Shown one piece after another: positions 1 through 11,002 of a stretch of DNA of 64,000 nt. A program made the position numbers and the translations under genes. The DNA lies in contig NW_005434661.1 of the NCBI RefSeq assembly GCF_000315625.1, positions 373,069 through 437,068 of the forward strand. The letters are read 5' to 3'. Source of the stretch: Guillardia theta CCMP2712. Taxonomy: Eukaryota > Cryptophyceae > Pyrenomonadales > Geminigeraceae. Every line of letters starts with the position of its first letter. The first letter of the stretch is position 1. The notes below the pieces were generated by a model. It made no database searches and was not told the DNA's origin. It worked only from the letters and a program-made list of their open reading frames with translations.

Positions 1-504
1 AAGAGACAGCTAGGAGGAGAGCGAACAGATAGTGAACGAACCAGGGAGGAAGAGAGTGAAGAGTTGCAGAGGAAGCGATTTCCAATGAGAGGGAGAGGGC
101 AACTGCCGGAAATGAAACAGTAGCAATGGCATATCAGCCAACAAAGACGAATGAATCGAGACTGACAACAAGCTGTGTATGTTCCTGAGTTTCTTTCATC
201 AGCTCCAGTTGCTCTTTTCTTGCTCGTCGTCGTAGGATGTTCGGCGTTCCAGCCCGCTCCCTCAGGTCCACCCATCACTTGAACAACTGCCCTTGCACAC
301 CTGAAGAGCTCCAGGTTTCGGTTTGAGTTCAGCAAGGCGTAGCAGACTTGTTAGTGGTCATTCTTCAAGACTTCTGTCTTCGCCCCGCTCTCTTCATCGT
401 CCTCGTCCGTTCCTCGGGAGGTGTTACGCTTCGGGCCAAGGGGTCGCTGGCAGGTAGGGTAAGGTGAAGCGAACAAGTGTGGGCTCACGTGGGGATGAAG
501 CAAG
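1..504. other. Upstream flank of the DUF1415 gene, no gene assigned
   Basis: Purine-rich sequence at the left edge. Short open frames exist on both strands but none shows family features or convincing exon structure. It probably holds the promoter and the first exon or exons of the following plus-strand gene, because the first recognisable exon of that gene has an in-frame stop just upstream (about 496) and no in-frame ATG. Confidence 0.4.
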
Positions 505-3479
505 GTGGAGGAGACCGGCGCAACAAATCTTGCAGATGTTCTTGCCAACATCTGGGAGGCGATCGCGCGCGTCATGGACAAGAAGACCGACGAAGTCGTC
601 CTGTCGTTCCCGGCCTGCAAGGTAGCCATGTCGTCGTGGGAGAGCGAGCTGGCGCGCTCATGGAGGAGGGAAGAAGGCGTGACGGGCAGTGCAGGTGATC
701 TCGAACCCGCTCGCAGTGAACAAGCTGGTTGGGCACCTGGAAGTCTGCAAGGATTGCTGCGAGTCGTTCGGGTCGACCGTGACGCTCCGAGTCATCTCGC
801 GGGGGGAGCAGGAGTCTCCCTACTTCCAGATCAAAAGCATCCAGGGAACCGCCAACAGGTTGCGAGCCGATCCGCGCGATGTTTGCATGATGGGCTGCGA
901 GCAGCGACGGGTTCGATGAGGATGACGACGATGACTGGGACATCTTGAGCAAGTGAGCAAGGGACTTCTTGTCTTGTGTGACTGCCTTGCAGGTATGCCG
1001 ATCTCCTCGATGGGGAGGAAACGACTCCTGCAGAGATCGAGCTGGAGAAGCTCACACAGGTGGGAAGGCGTTTCGGGAGAGCGAGGGAGNNNNNNNNNNN
1101 NNNNNNNNNNNNNNNNNNNNNNNNNNNNNNNNNNNNNNNNNNNNNNNNNNNNNNNNNNNNNNNNNNNNNNNNNNNNNNNNNNNNNNNNNNNNNNNNNNNN
1201 NNNNNNNNNNNNNNNNNNNNNNNNNNNNNNNNNNNNNNNNNNNNNNNNNNNNNNNNNNNNNNNNNNNNNNNNTCTCTCTCCCTATGACTCCCCACGTCTC
1301 CCTCCCTCCTCTCCTCCCTTCTCGTTATTTCCCTTGAGTATCGCCTCATCCCATGCAATGAAGCAGGGTGGAGCAGACCTCTCTTCGGAAGGATGGGGGA
1401 GGGGAGAGGGGGAGGGGAGAGGGGGAGGGAGAGAGGCCTGAAGACGGGTGAGAGGAAGAAAGGAGGGAAGAGGGGAGAGAGGGAGGAAGGGATAGAGGAG
1501 CAGTCGGCTTCAGAGATGTAGAAGTCCGCGCTCAGTCCGAGCAGGTGCCGGAGGACGACGCTGAGGTCCTCAAGATCATCCGTGACTGGGTCAACGTCAT
1601 CATCAGCGACATGGGCGTCTGCCCCTTCAGCCGGGTGAGAAGCGCTGCTCCTCTCCCCCCCGTCTCCTCAAGCTTCTCCTTCTCAGAGCGCGGACAAGGC
1701 AGGGCTGCCCCTCGGGCCCGTCCACTACTCCATCTCGCGCCAGAGCCGACCGGAGGAGATCTACTCCGAGTGAGGGGAGACGTCGAGGCTGTGGAGGAGC
1801 TGACCGACCTGTCCAGGTACTGGAAGGAAGTCAGCCTCCTCATCCAGCGGGACGAGTCTGATATCAGCACCACCCTCCACATCCTGCCCAACTTCTACAT
1901 CGGTAGGAGGCACCGGGGCTGTCGACTCGCTTCCTCCTCCCTGACCTGTTGGCTACAGGCAACTGCGAGGCCTTTACGAGCTTCACCGACACGCTCTCTC
2001 AGTCCCTCTCCGCTCTAGGCATCGAAAAGTACATCCAGGTCCGAACGCTCCCCTGCCCCCCCACAATCCTCCTCCTCCCTGTCGTCGTGGTCCTCCTCCT
2101 TGTCCTCCTCCTCCTCGTACTCCTCCGACTCCTCCTCCGACTACTTGCACTCCTCCGACTCCTCATCTCCTCCTCTACAATACAACCCACTCCTTCCCTT
2201 CCTCCTCTTTCGTTTTCTCCCCCTCCTTACCCGATGCAACTGACGTGCCTTTGCTCCAGCTCGTCTTCTTCCATCCCCAGTGGGTGTTCAGAGATGGGGC
2301 TGACAGGATGGGAGAGTCTGGAGCCGCGAACTTTGCGAGGAGATCGAGGTGAGGGACGTCAGGTCGAGGAGAGGAGGATGACAGTTCCTGTTAGCTTCCC
2401 GATGATCAACATCCTGCGGACCAACCAAGTTCGACTTGCCCAGAAGTCGATCCCGACCGGGCTGGTTTACACACAGAACGAGGAGACGCTGATGGAGGTA
2501 TCCTGCTGCAAATGGAAGCTGAGGGAAGAGGGGAGGGGGAGGTCGGTTGTAGGAGGAAGGGATGGAGTGGAGGATGCGAAGGGAGAAGGGGAGGAGAAGG
2601 GAAGGAGGCCAGGGTGAGAAGGGGGTGGGGGGGGTGGAAGGAGGAGATGGAAATGGCAGAGATCGGCAGAGCAGTAGAGGACTGATGGACTGGCAGGTGG
2701 GAGCTGAAAACCTGCAGAAGATGCTGGTGGAGAGAGACTGGAGTTCGCTCATGGTAGGCAACCCGTCCTCCTCCTCCTCTTGCTGGCACTAACCATGCTA
2801 CAAGAATACGAAAGTTGATCGCAGATACAACAAGCTCGGGAAGATTGCACAGGTGGATCGCTTTACTCAATTCCTCCCTCCTCTTCCCTCCTCCTCCTCC
2901 TCCTCCTCCTCCTCCTCCTCCCTCTCTTCCTGCTTGCGTTTACCCTGGTTTGTTCCCTTCACTACTGACGGGGCTACTTGCCAGATGCTCATGGACACGG
3001 ATGGCGCCCCTCCAGAGCAGGTTGACCCTCTCTTGCGTTGCTCACTCCCTCCCCTGCTGAACCCGCTCCTCTGATCTTCTCTCTCTCTGCTTCCCCTCCC
3101 TCCTTCGCTTCTCCTCTCCCGGTGTTTTCGCCGCTCTGACCCCTGAGGTGTTCAGGTTCGCAAGGCACTCGAAGAACAGATCAGAGAGCTGGAGGCCAAA
3201 GGGAAGACTCCTCCATCTAACCGCGTAGAGTACGAGGTAGAATACCTCCCCTTCCCCCTCCGTCCTTCGTCGTCCTCTCCTTCTCTCCTCCCCTTCCACT
3301 CCCCCTTGTCCTTCCTCTGCTTTCCCTCCCCTCCCCAACCCCTTCGTCGTCCTCTCCTCCCCCTCCTCTCCCTTTTCCTCTCTCCTTCTCGTTCCTCTTC
3401 TTTCCCTCCTCTCCCCTTCCGCTGTTCTCATATCTCTCAAGGCGAAGGATCGCTCTTCAGACGACGGGATGGCGTTTTG
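505..3479 (+). CDS. DUF1415 family protein, multi-exon
   Basis: Spliced plus-strand gene of about a dozen exons. The DUF1415 (Pfam PF07209) signature appears in order: a CPFS motif after IISDMGV (about 1620), an STTLHILPNF block (about 1865-1900), a second exon with ALGIEKYIQ (about 2010), FFHPQWVF (about 2265), and an SFPMINILR block (about 2400) that matches the RSPYPMLHLLR end of bacterial members. Short introns of about 45-110 bases join these in frame, for example a 47-base intron ending near 1818. Small 3' exons (about 2698-2755, 2805-2850, 2985-3020, 3157-3236) encode a charged tail not usual in the family. The stop is in GCGTTTTGA at 3479. The biochemical function of DUF1415 is unknown. 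The true start is unresolved: the first visible exon lacks an ATG. One intron contains the assembly gap at 1090-1272. Confidence 0.75.
1090..1272. other. Assembly gap (183 Ns)
   Basis: Run of N inside an intron of the DUF1415 gene, flanked by purine-rich and CT-rich low-complexity sequence. No conserved block of the family appears to be lost, because the exons on both sides are in consistent order. Confidence 0.98.
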
Positions 3480-3534
3480 ACGTCGCTAAACTTCATCAAC
3501 ACGTAGAATACAAGATAACACAAATACATCCAAT

Positions 3535-3600
3535 CCTGCCCTGCCCTGCCCTGCCCTGCCCTGCCCTGCCCTGCCCTGCCCTGCCCTGCCCTGCCCTGCC
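3535..3600. repeat. Pentanucleotide (CTGCC)n array between two convergent 3' ends
   Basis: About 13 copies of a CTGCC unit fill most of the 129-base gap between the stop of the DUF1415 gene (3479) and the stop of the potassium channel gene (3609). The same pentamer, on the opposite strand, recurs at about 29870-29932. Confidence 0.95.
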
Positions 3601-3608
3601 CTCTCTCA

Positions 3609-5314
3609 TCAGCTCCCAACAGCGGCGGGAGCCACCGGCCGGTGTCCTTCAGGTCCTGCCAGTTCGACACCAGCGCTGAGAGTCTTGGTAAAGGGATCGT
3701 CTTCCTTGACTGGCACCCACTGGACTTCGTACTCCATCGCACCGACAGGCGTTCCTATCCTCGAGTCAGTGATGTCCTCCTCCTCCTCCTCCTCCTCCTC
3801 CTCCTCCTCCTCCTCCTCCTCCTCCTGATCCTCCTCCTCCTGATCCTCCTCCTCCTCCTCCTCCTCCTCCCTTCCCCTTTCTTGCTACTCCTCCTTCACC
3901 TGCAGGTATGAGATTCGAAGTTCTCCCCCTGGCAATGGACGCAGCATGAAACATCCTCCACCTGCTCCACCGGCTCGGGATGGTCGGGCAATCGAATATC
4001 CCAGCTCTTCTGCAGCGTTGCTCGGAGTACTGGAGGACTTCAAGTCACGATCTAGCCAGTCATGGTGATGATGCTGATGATGATAAAGATGATGATGAGC
4101 AGGAGGAGCGAGTAAGATGAGGAGGAGCGAGTAAGATGAGGAGGAGCGAGTAAGATGAGGAGGAGCGAGTAAGATGAGGAGGAGCGAGTAAGATGAGGAG
4201 GAGCGAGGATGGGGAAAGAGGAAGACGATTGGTAATGGGAGGAAGGAGGAAGAGAACGACGAGGAAGGGGCGAAATGTTTGGGTTGTTGGTGTTTGTGGA
4301 GGAGGAACAGCAGGATGAGGAGGAACAGCAGGATGAGGAGGAGGAGGAGGAGGAGGAGGAGGAGGAGGAGGAGGATCAGCAGGATGAGGAGGAGGAGGAA
4401 GAGGAACAAATTGATAGCTACCTTTGATGTACAACAGACCCTTGGGCCTCGGAAGGGACATGAGCGGCGAGATGAGCGTGAAGATTTGATCATCCTTGTT
4501 GAGTACGAGATCGCGCTGGTGCATGTCAGAGGAGAGCGGGGAGGAGAAGAGGAGAGGAGGAGAGAAGGAGAGGAGGAGAAGGTGGACAACGGGGCAGGAG
4601 GGAAGGGAGCAGAACGACGGCTGATACCGGGGGAGCACTGACGACGTAGGGGAGAGGAGCGAAGTCGTCGGTAGGATGCTGGCGGTAGAGGCCGATAGGG
4701 AGGATGTTCTGCTTGCTAACGAGGAACTGAAAGAGCTGGATGAAGGGCTTGCCGTCGAAGGAGGAGGGGACGGGGATGGTGAAGAGCTCGCTGGGGAAGA
4801 CGTCTCCTGATGTGAAGTCGTCGTGGTCAAGGCCGGAGGAGACGACGAGCTCGCGGATGATGGTGTTCAGGTGGCTGTTGTACATGAGCTGGCAGATGAG
4901 CTTGTCGAGGATGGAGTTGATGTAGACCTTGCCCGAGGCGAAGGGAGGGCACAGGGTGTGATCCCGCTCCAGCGCGTTCCTGTCCTCCTTCATCAGGTAC
5001 TTCATGTTGGCGGAGTTCCTGAGCTCGCAGACAATATCTGCCTTCTTGTTGTGGTTGGAGATGAGATGGTAAGTCAAGACGCTGTCAGAGTCCACGAGCG
5101 ACGCCGCCGCCTCCTCGTTGAGCACACCGTCAACGTCCTGCGCCGACGGGTTGTTGGACCCTGAAAGGACGACAGCTTTCGAGCAGCCGAGCATGCCAGC
5201 ACGGATGAGATCCTTGCCGTTCATGGGCCTTCCTGCAAGAGAAGGGTGAGAGGAGGAGGAGAGGGAGAAGGTGAGCTGGAGAGGATCGAGGAAGCTCTGT
5301 TGGAGAGGAGAGAG

Positions 5315-5368
<54 letters not shown>

Positions 5369-5386
5369 GGAGCAGGAGCGGGAGCG

Positions 5387-5479
<93 letters not shown>

Positions 5480-6975
5480 ACAGCACGAGCAGCAAGAGCA
5501 TGTACCTTGCACGAAGTAGACTTCAGGGTAGATTGCGACCTTGGCGAAGTCGGCAGAGGTGATGATCTCCGGGTGGAGGATGACGATCTGTTGGCTGACC
5601 AGATGCTTCTGCCGGAGGGTCTGGACGAACTGGCCGATGGAGGAGCTGTGGCCGCAGACGAGGATGTGCCCTGAAAAGTTCTCTGCGGTCTCCAGGATGG
5701 TCCTGCTAAGATCTCGGGGGATGCGTGTGATGTGGTACGACCTGTCCATCCTCTCGATGAAGACCCTGGACTTCTCGCAGGTGGCCGAGGACTCGTGCTG
5801 GATGACAAACTCGGTCTTCTTCTCCTCCTCCTTCCTGCCCCTGAAGTGATCTGAGGGCGAGACGCGGAGACGTCAGGGTGTCGAAGGTCAACACGATCAA
5901 CTCTGGACGCTCGAGCCCCTGCTCCGCTCTTCGCCCTCCTCCTCCCTCCTCCTTCTCTGCCATTCTCTCTCCTTGCTACTCCTCTCCGCCTCTCTTCCTC
6001 CTTATCATCATCATCGTGACCATCACCTTCATCACACCAACGTCCGCATCATCATCACAACAACAGAACCAACCAATCATCTTGACTCTCTCCCCCTCCC
6101 TTCCCTCCCTTCTCCCGGACTCACCGCGGAAGTCGGAGACTCTCGCCACGTCCTCCACACTCTCCGCCAGCATGTAGGCGTGCGACTGGCCCGAAGGGAT
6201 CTCGTACCTCCCGGGGAACAGCACGCTCCTCATGACTCCCTCTGCGTCGGAAATTTCGATGGCAAACAGCGTGCAGCAGGTATGCTCGAAGACAAGGTTG
6301 ACGGCCTGTGCGAACGACATGCCGCAAAAGTAGGAGGGGAGAGGGACGCGATAGATCTCCTTGGAGGAGCCGCCGGTGTACTCTTCGATCCACTGCTCGC
6401 TATTTTGCACTGTAGGCAGAAGAAGTGAAAGAGGGCAGGTGCAGAGGGGAGGAGGGAGGAGGGAGGAGGGAGGAAGGAGGAAGTCACATAAGAGAGTCAG
6501 ACGCATTTTCAGGGAGGGAGGGAGGGAGGGAGGGAGGGAGGAGGAGGAGGAGGAGGAGGAGGAGGAGGAGGAGGAGGAGGGAGCAACTTACAGGAAGTGC
6601 TGCAAGACCGCGCGAGGTTGGAGATGAGGGTGCAGAAGCCGGGGCAGATGCAGCTCTTTCCGAGGAGGCGAAGCTTTAGCTCGTCGATGCAGACGATCTG
6701 GTAGTTGGTGGTCCCGTAGGCAGAGGAGGTGAAGTGGACCTTGCTCTCGGGCTGGATGATCTGCATGAAGAGAGGAACGTCCTTCTTCTCCTGCTTGAGG
6801 TACTCCTTGATGGCGAACGCGCGCATGATCGTCTGCGTGTCCATCTCCTTGGGGTTCCGCGCCTCCTTGTCGCAGAAGAGGAAGATGGAGGAGGCCTTGA
6901 CGATGTCCGCTCGCTCGAGCGTCCTCTCCTGCATTCTCGGATCATCTCAAAGAGAATCGTTGCTAAGATTGAGGG

Positions 6976-7043
<68 letters not shown>

Positions 7044-7071
7044 CAGGAGCAGGAGCAGGAGCAGCAGGAGC

Positions 7072-7115
<44 letters not shown>

Positions 7116-8342
7116 TATTAAGGTCACCTGCATTACCGAACCTTCAAGGTACGTGACCTGCGGCCAGTTCGCAATCACATTCTGGAAGGCCTGACTGGGT
7201 CTGCCCGTGCCAACAATGACAACAAAGAGCAGCATGTCATCTGTGCCGTGATCGGGATGGAACAGCTCCTCCAAGAACTCAGTGATCGAAGAGACCGACG
7301 TCTCCCCGCACACCACCACATGCTTGCTGGACGACTTGGCCTTGTACTGCGCGCGAGCCCAGGGAGAGAAGGTGGAGAGGAGTTTGTTGAACTGGTTGAG
7401 CTGATCCCCGATGATGGCGTAGGCAGCGCAGATCATCAGGATGACAAGCATCTTCGTGCTCAGAGTGGTGGGAGAGATGTCGCCGTACCTGGAGGAGGAG
7501 GAGGTGACTGCGACGTGGCAGGAGCGAGCGAGGTGAGTCTCTTACCCCACAGATGACATGGAGCAGATGACGAAGTAGAGCGCGTCATGGAGGAAGATGT
7601 CGCCCTCGGTCCCGAACTGGTTCTCGAGCTCGAGGAACATACCCGAGAAGCAGAGGAGGATGCAGCAGAAGGCGGCGCAGGAGATGAAGATCTTCCTCGA
7701 CACGTCGTCTGCCGCTGACAGTCTCGACGAGTTCGACCACCTCAAGACTGAGATAGCATGGACGACCTTGAGCATTCGCACTACCCTCAAGAAGTCATAG
7801 TTGCCCGTCGTCGGCATCGTGAAGCCCCTCGTAGCTGGGCTCTGAGTACTCCAGACTGAAACGCGAACGAGGAAAGGAGGAAAGATGGTGACGATGTCGA
7901 TGATGACGAACTTGTCGTGCAGATGCTTCCAACGGTTCTCAGCAGCATAAAGTCGCAGAAGGAAGTCAGAAAGGAAGAAAATGATGATCACGTTCTGAAT
8001 CTGATCCAACAACTTGACTGTGTTCTCAAGGCCCTTGTTTACCGTGCTTGCTCGGTCAACGTACGTTTGCAAGCAGTACAATAACACGCTCGTGAAGCTA
8101 CACAATCCATTGAACACCTCTAGTCGAACCCCGAACGTGCCGTTTAGTCGAACCTCAACCCACCCCCTGACTCTCTCTGAAGCTCGGACCCACGACTTGG
8201 GGACACAGTTTGGCTTCCTCCTCTTGGACTTCTTCTCTACACTTTTCTCGCTCACTGAGATGCTGGTGTCATCGTCTGACCTGTCCTCCTCCCCCTCCCC
8301 CTCCTGCTGCCGCATCTCATGTTGCAGTGCAGGCGACGACAT
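3609..8342 (-). CDS. Slo/BK-like calcium-activated potassium channel alpha subunit
   Basis: Minus-strand multi-exon gene. The first exon (8342 to about 7542) encodes an acidic N-terminus, hydrophobic segments, an S4-like segment with spaced Arg/Lys (YDFLRVVRMLKVVHA) and the pore. The exon ends SSVG and the next exon begins YGD, so the filter reads SVGYGD across an intron. Then comes an RCK domain starting KHVVVCG (about 7320), further exons with ERADIVKASSIFLFCDKEARN (about 6890) and the BK alpha-subunit region with SSYFCGMSFAQAV-type sequence (about 6320). The second RCK has HILVCGHSSSIGQFV (about 5660), then ELRNSANMKYL (about 5000) and a C-terminal exon with RDLVLNKDDQIF (about 4490). The order matches Slo channels. 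The last exon reads GTPVGAMEYEVQWVPVKEDD and stops at 3609-3611. Such channels conduct potassium and are gated by voltage and intracellular ions. Several introns carry long microsatellites. The start at 8342 is the first ATG in the open first exon. Confidence 0.85.
3777..3869. repeat. (TCC)n microsatellite in channel intron
   Basis: About 90 bases of almost pure TCC on the plus strand (GGA in the gene's sense), interrupted by two TCCTGA units. It lies in the last intron of the potassium channel gene. Confidence 0.95.
4101..4206. repeat. 19-base minisatellite in channel intron
   Basis: Five to six tandem copies of a 19-base unit containing GATGAGGAGGAGCGAGTAA, nearly identical, followed at about 4343-4400 by a GGA run. 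It lies in an intron of the potassium channel gene and generates long meaningless open frames on the minus strand. Confidence 0.9.
5318..5478. repeat. (GCAGGA)n hexanucleotide array, channel intron
   Basis: About 26 copies of GCAGGA, with a short variant patch (GCGGGA) near 5366-5390, inside an intron of the potassium channel gene between the HILVCG exon and the RPMNGKDLI exon. It reads as Gly-Ala, Glu-Gln or Leu-Leu/Cys-Ser in different frames, none of which is credible protein. Confidence 0.95.
6512..6581. repeat. (GGGA)n/(GGA)n compound microsatellite
   Basis: Tetra- then trinucleotide purine run in an intron of the potassium channel gene. Confidence 0.9.
6976..7114. repeat. Second (GCAGGA)n hexanucleotide array, channel intron
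   Basis: About 22 copies of the same hexamer as at 5318-5478, with occasional three-base slips (GCAGCAGGA), in an earlier intron of the same gene. Both arrays have the same orientation. Confidence 0.95.
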
Positions 8343-8362
8343 GGCAGGAAATAGTTCGAGTG

Positions 8363-8470
8363 ACACCCCAGGGTGGGGTACTTAAATCTCTACCAAGTAC
8401 CCCCTCAATAAACAAAAAAGGGAAGTCTTTTGATGGGTAGGGTGGTATCAATTTGGGGGTGGGGTGATAG
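8363..8470. promoter_or_regulatory. G-rich GGGTACTT element in a divergent spacer
   Basis: Lies between the channel start (8342, minus) and the next gene's start (8681, plus). It contains GGGGTACTTAAAT (8375-8387), an inverted AAGTACCCC, and GGGTAGGGTGGTATCAATTT. The 12-mer GGGTACTTAAAT (8376-8387) recurs exactly, inverted, at 32761-32772 in another divergent spacer. A role in bidirectional transcription is inference from position only. Confidence 0.4.
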
Positions 8471-8680
8471 TTGATAGCCTGTCAAAACGGGCGAAAATAA
8501 ACGGGAGAAAGGGGAAGGTTGGGAGAAAGAGAGGGGGAGGATGCAGGATGGGAGGAGAGCTGGGAATCAAAGGATAAGAGGAGAGAGAAACAAGACAAAC
8601 AGGATGACCATAAGGCATCGAAGGAGGACAAGATACATTGTTGGCTGACGACAGTGTTCTGATGTTTCCCTCAGGCATCC

Positions 8681-10274
8681 ATGAAGAAGCTCCATGCCCT
8701 CGTCAGCTCAGGAAAGATGCCTCCTCCTGTTCCGCACCTGGACAACCTTTCGCTCCTGTTCAAGAAGAATCAGAACCAATCGTTGCCTGCAGAGCCAGAG
8801 CAGGTCACGAAAGCGGACGAGGGGGGCGAGAATATGGTTGAGAAGGAGCAGAGCTACGAGTATGAGATGAACAGCTCTCAGAGATACAAGGACCACCATG
8901 TGCTCGAGATCATGAGCTTCGGCTCGGAGCTCACTCCCCCTGCCCACAAGCGCAAGGTAGCGCAGGAGTCTGATACCCCCGAGGCCATTCTAGCGCGAGC
9001 GCTGCAAGGCAATCAGGCGGGTTGGAGTCGCTCGTTGAGGACAAACAGGAGGAATGTGGGAGCCTTTCGAGTCATAGGGAGAGACCCAGAGAGGGAGAAG
9101 GTCTTGCGACCCCAAGACCTTCAGCACTTGTCTCCTGTAAGCGTGCATGAGTTTGGTTTCACTTCAATGCGCTGTGCCGCATTCCATCAGCTGAGATGGA
9201 TGATCCGCAGGTGAAGGAAACTGAGCGGAATCGTGCAGCCCTGCAGCCTCAGCACGGTCAAGACCTTCTGATCGACTCTCGTCCTTCCACCAGCTCCGGT
9301 ACTCGCAACCGAGTTCATTACACCTTTTCATGCACGCTCCTCCCCCTCCCCCTCCCCCTCCCCCTCCCCCTCCCCCTCCTCCCCCTCATTATCCTCATCC
9401 TCATCATCATCCTCACCTTCGCTCAAGGTGCTGTTGCTGAACTTCAGCCGAATGGGATGAGACCTCTGACGGCAATAGGTATGGGACTTGATATCTCCAA
9501 GATCCCACCCCCCCCTCCTCGCATCTTCTCCCTCTTTCTCTGACTTACTTGCCCCATTCTCGACCCTCCGTTGCGCCAGCTGCCTTGAGAGCAGCAAGGT
9601 CGAAGAGTCGGCCGTACACAGCAAATCCCTCCGTGAGCCTCCCGTCTTAATCCCGCTAGCCTGCTCACCCTGACCACCGGCAGGTCACCGCATACTCGGG
9701 CTCTCTGGTCCTCCGAAACGCTGAAGAAGGAAATCAGTCTCTCTTCGTCCACTCCGACTTTCCCATGAGGCTCACGAGCAGCGAGCCCGACGACGTTCGC
9801 ATGACCTTCAGGGAGCAACGCAGGTGACGCTGCGATGGGTTGGGGGAAGGAGAGTAACTACTCTGTTGCAGACCCACGACAGCTCCAAGCATGGAGCGGT
9901 GAAGGAGCAGGCGGGGCGGTCAGGTGCCTTGCTCACGAGCTTCAGCAGGTTTGGGTCGTTTAGGACGAGAAGTCCAAGGCAGACGAAGAGCGCTCACAGG
10001 CACGAACAAGGTTGATTCTTGTCCTTGCTGTGCTGGTGCTGCTGACCGTGAGGGCTAGATGCGGGGGATGGGGAAGAGGTAACGTGACGATGCTTCTATC
10101 TGTTGTGCCGGGACCAGCCGTCTGATCCTGCTTCTTCTTCGACTGGTTTCAGCCGTCAAGCGCGCGGGGCTCGAGGAGGAGGGCCGAAGGCTTCCAATCG
10201 CAGGGGACGAGGCGATCAGAGAGGTTGAGGTAGACTTCACCTCTCCCTCTTCCTCAACCTCCTCACGAGCATGA
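8681..10274 (+). CDS. Hypothetical multi-exon protein
   Basis: I do not recognise this protein. An ATG at 8681 opens a long first exon ending at TCTCCT|GTAAGC (about 9138). Exons with compatible phases follow: MDDPQVKETERN (about 9197), AVAELQPNGMRPLTAI (about 9430), AALRAARSKSRPYTA (about 9581), VTAYSGSLVLRNAEEGNQ (about 9684), SSKHGAVKEQAGRSG (about 9882) and a last exon with VKRAGLEEEGRRLP ending VEVDFTSPSS...SRA and TGA at 10272-10274. The product is hydrophilic, rich in Ser, Arg and Glu, with no membrane segment or known motif that I can see. An intron at about 9335-9430 contains a CCCCTC repeat. The spliced reading frame is self-consistent, so I believe the gene is real, but its function is unknown. 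Confidence 0.55.
9341..9382. repeat. (CCCCTC)n in an intron
   Basis: Seven copies of a CCCCTC hexamer forming an extended pyrimidine tract upstream of the splice acceptor near 9427. Confidence 0.9.
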
Positions 10275-10445
10275 TCTAGCGCGTCGAGGAGGCCTCATCT
10301 GAGAGAGTTGAGGGCAGATGGAGAGAGCAACACAGGTTCTTGTGGTCTCTGCAGTGCTTTCGTAACACCGCCTCCGTTGCAATCTGGATTTCATCTTCTT
10401 CGTTGCCATCCATCCACTACAAAGATGCGGTGAAGATTATAACAT

Positions 10446-10585
10446 TGTTCTTGTTCTTGTTCTTGTTCTTGTTCTTGTTCTTGTTCTTGTTCTTGTTCTT
10501 GTTCTTGTTCTTGTTCTTGTTCTTGTTCTTGTTCTTGTTCTTGTTCTTGTTCTTGTTCTTGTTCTTGTTCTTGTTCTTGTTCTTG
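10446..10585. repeat. (TTGTTC)n hexanucleotide array
   Basis: About 23 near-perfect copies of TTGTTC. It reads Phe-Leu on one strand and Glu-Gln on the other. A possible acceptor site (CTGCAG at about 10620) follows, so it may sit in an intron. Confidence 0.95.
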
Positions 10586-10804
10586 ATGATAAAACTTTAC
10601 CTTACTAGTTTCTGCTGCAGAACGCAAGCAGCCAACAAGGATGTCAGCCCCTCTACCGCATAGTGCCGTTGAAGATCTGGGCGCCAAGGATCGAACTACA
10701 AGAACGACCGCAGCTCAAACCAGTCAAGAAGATAGAAGTTTGGACGAGCAGGGACGACGGGCAAGGGTGAGGTGTCAAGTTTGCTGTGTCAAAAATTTGT
10801 GTAT

Positions 10805-10880
10805 CAAATGCTTTTCTGCATCAAAGTTTTCTGCATCAAAGTTTTCTGTTTCAAAGTTTCTGTGTCAAAGTTTTCTGATC
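10805..10880. repeat. 16-base tandem repeat (TCTGCATCAAAGTTTT-like)
   Basis: Four to five diverging copies of a 15-16 base unit with the core TCAAAGTTTTCTG, AT-rich and unlike the purine or pyrimidine microsatellites elsewhere in the window. Confidence 0.8.
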
Positions 10881-11002
10881 ACCACACACCAATTCTCATG
10901 ATCGTAGAATGAATCGACGATCTCGTTCCCACCCGCCAGCTCCATGCTAACAAGATCAGAGGGCAATCAATGTCAGGTAGCCATAGAGAGCGAGAGTGAA
11001 TC

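Larger units (their letters stand above)
10275..11002. other. Convergent spacer with two tandem repeats, no firm gene
   Basis: Between the stop of the hypothetical plus-strand gene and the stop of the TRM9-like gene. It holds a TTGTTC hexamer array and a 16-base tandem repeat. A short plus-strand frame from ATG 10641 (SAPLPHSAVEDLGAKD...) could be an exon, but I could not connect it to either neighbour. Confidence 0.5.

Noticed and set aside
5246-5674. Plus-strand open frame with long Gly-Ala or Glu-Gln runs
   Set aside because: Produced by the GCAGGA repeat in an intron of the channel gene on the other strand; no motif and no splice support.
5318-7114. Regular hexamer arrays as possible CRISPR
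   Set aside because: The units are 6 bases with no spacers, in introns of a eukaryotic gene.
6734-7156. Plus-strand frame with Gly-Ala repeats
   Set aside because: Antisense to channel exons and through the second hexamer array; a repeat artefact.
10391-10687. Minus-strand poly Glu-Gln frame
   Set aside because: Translation of the TTGTTC repeat; nothing else supports a protein.
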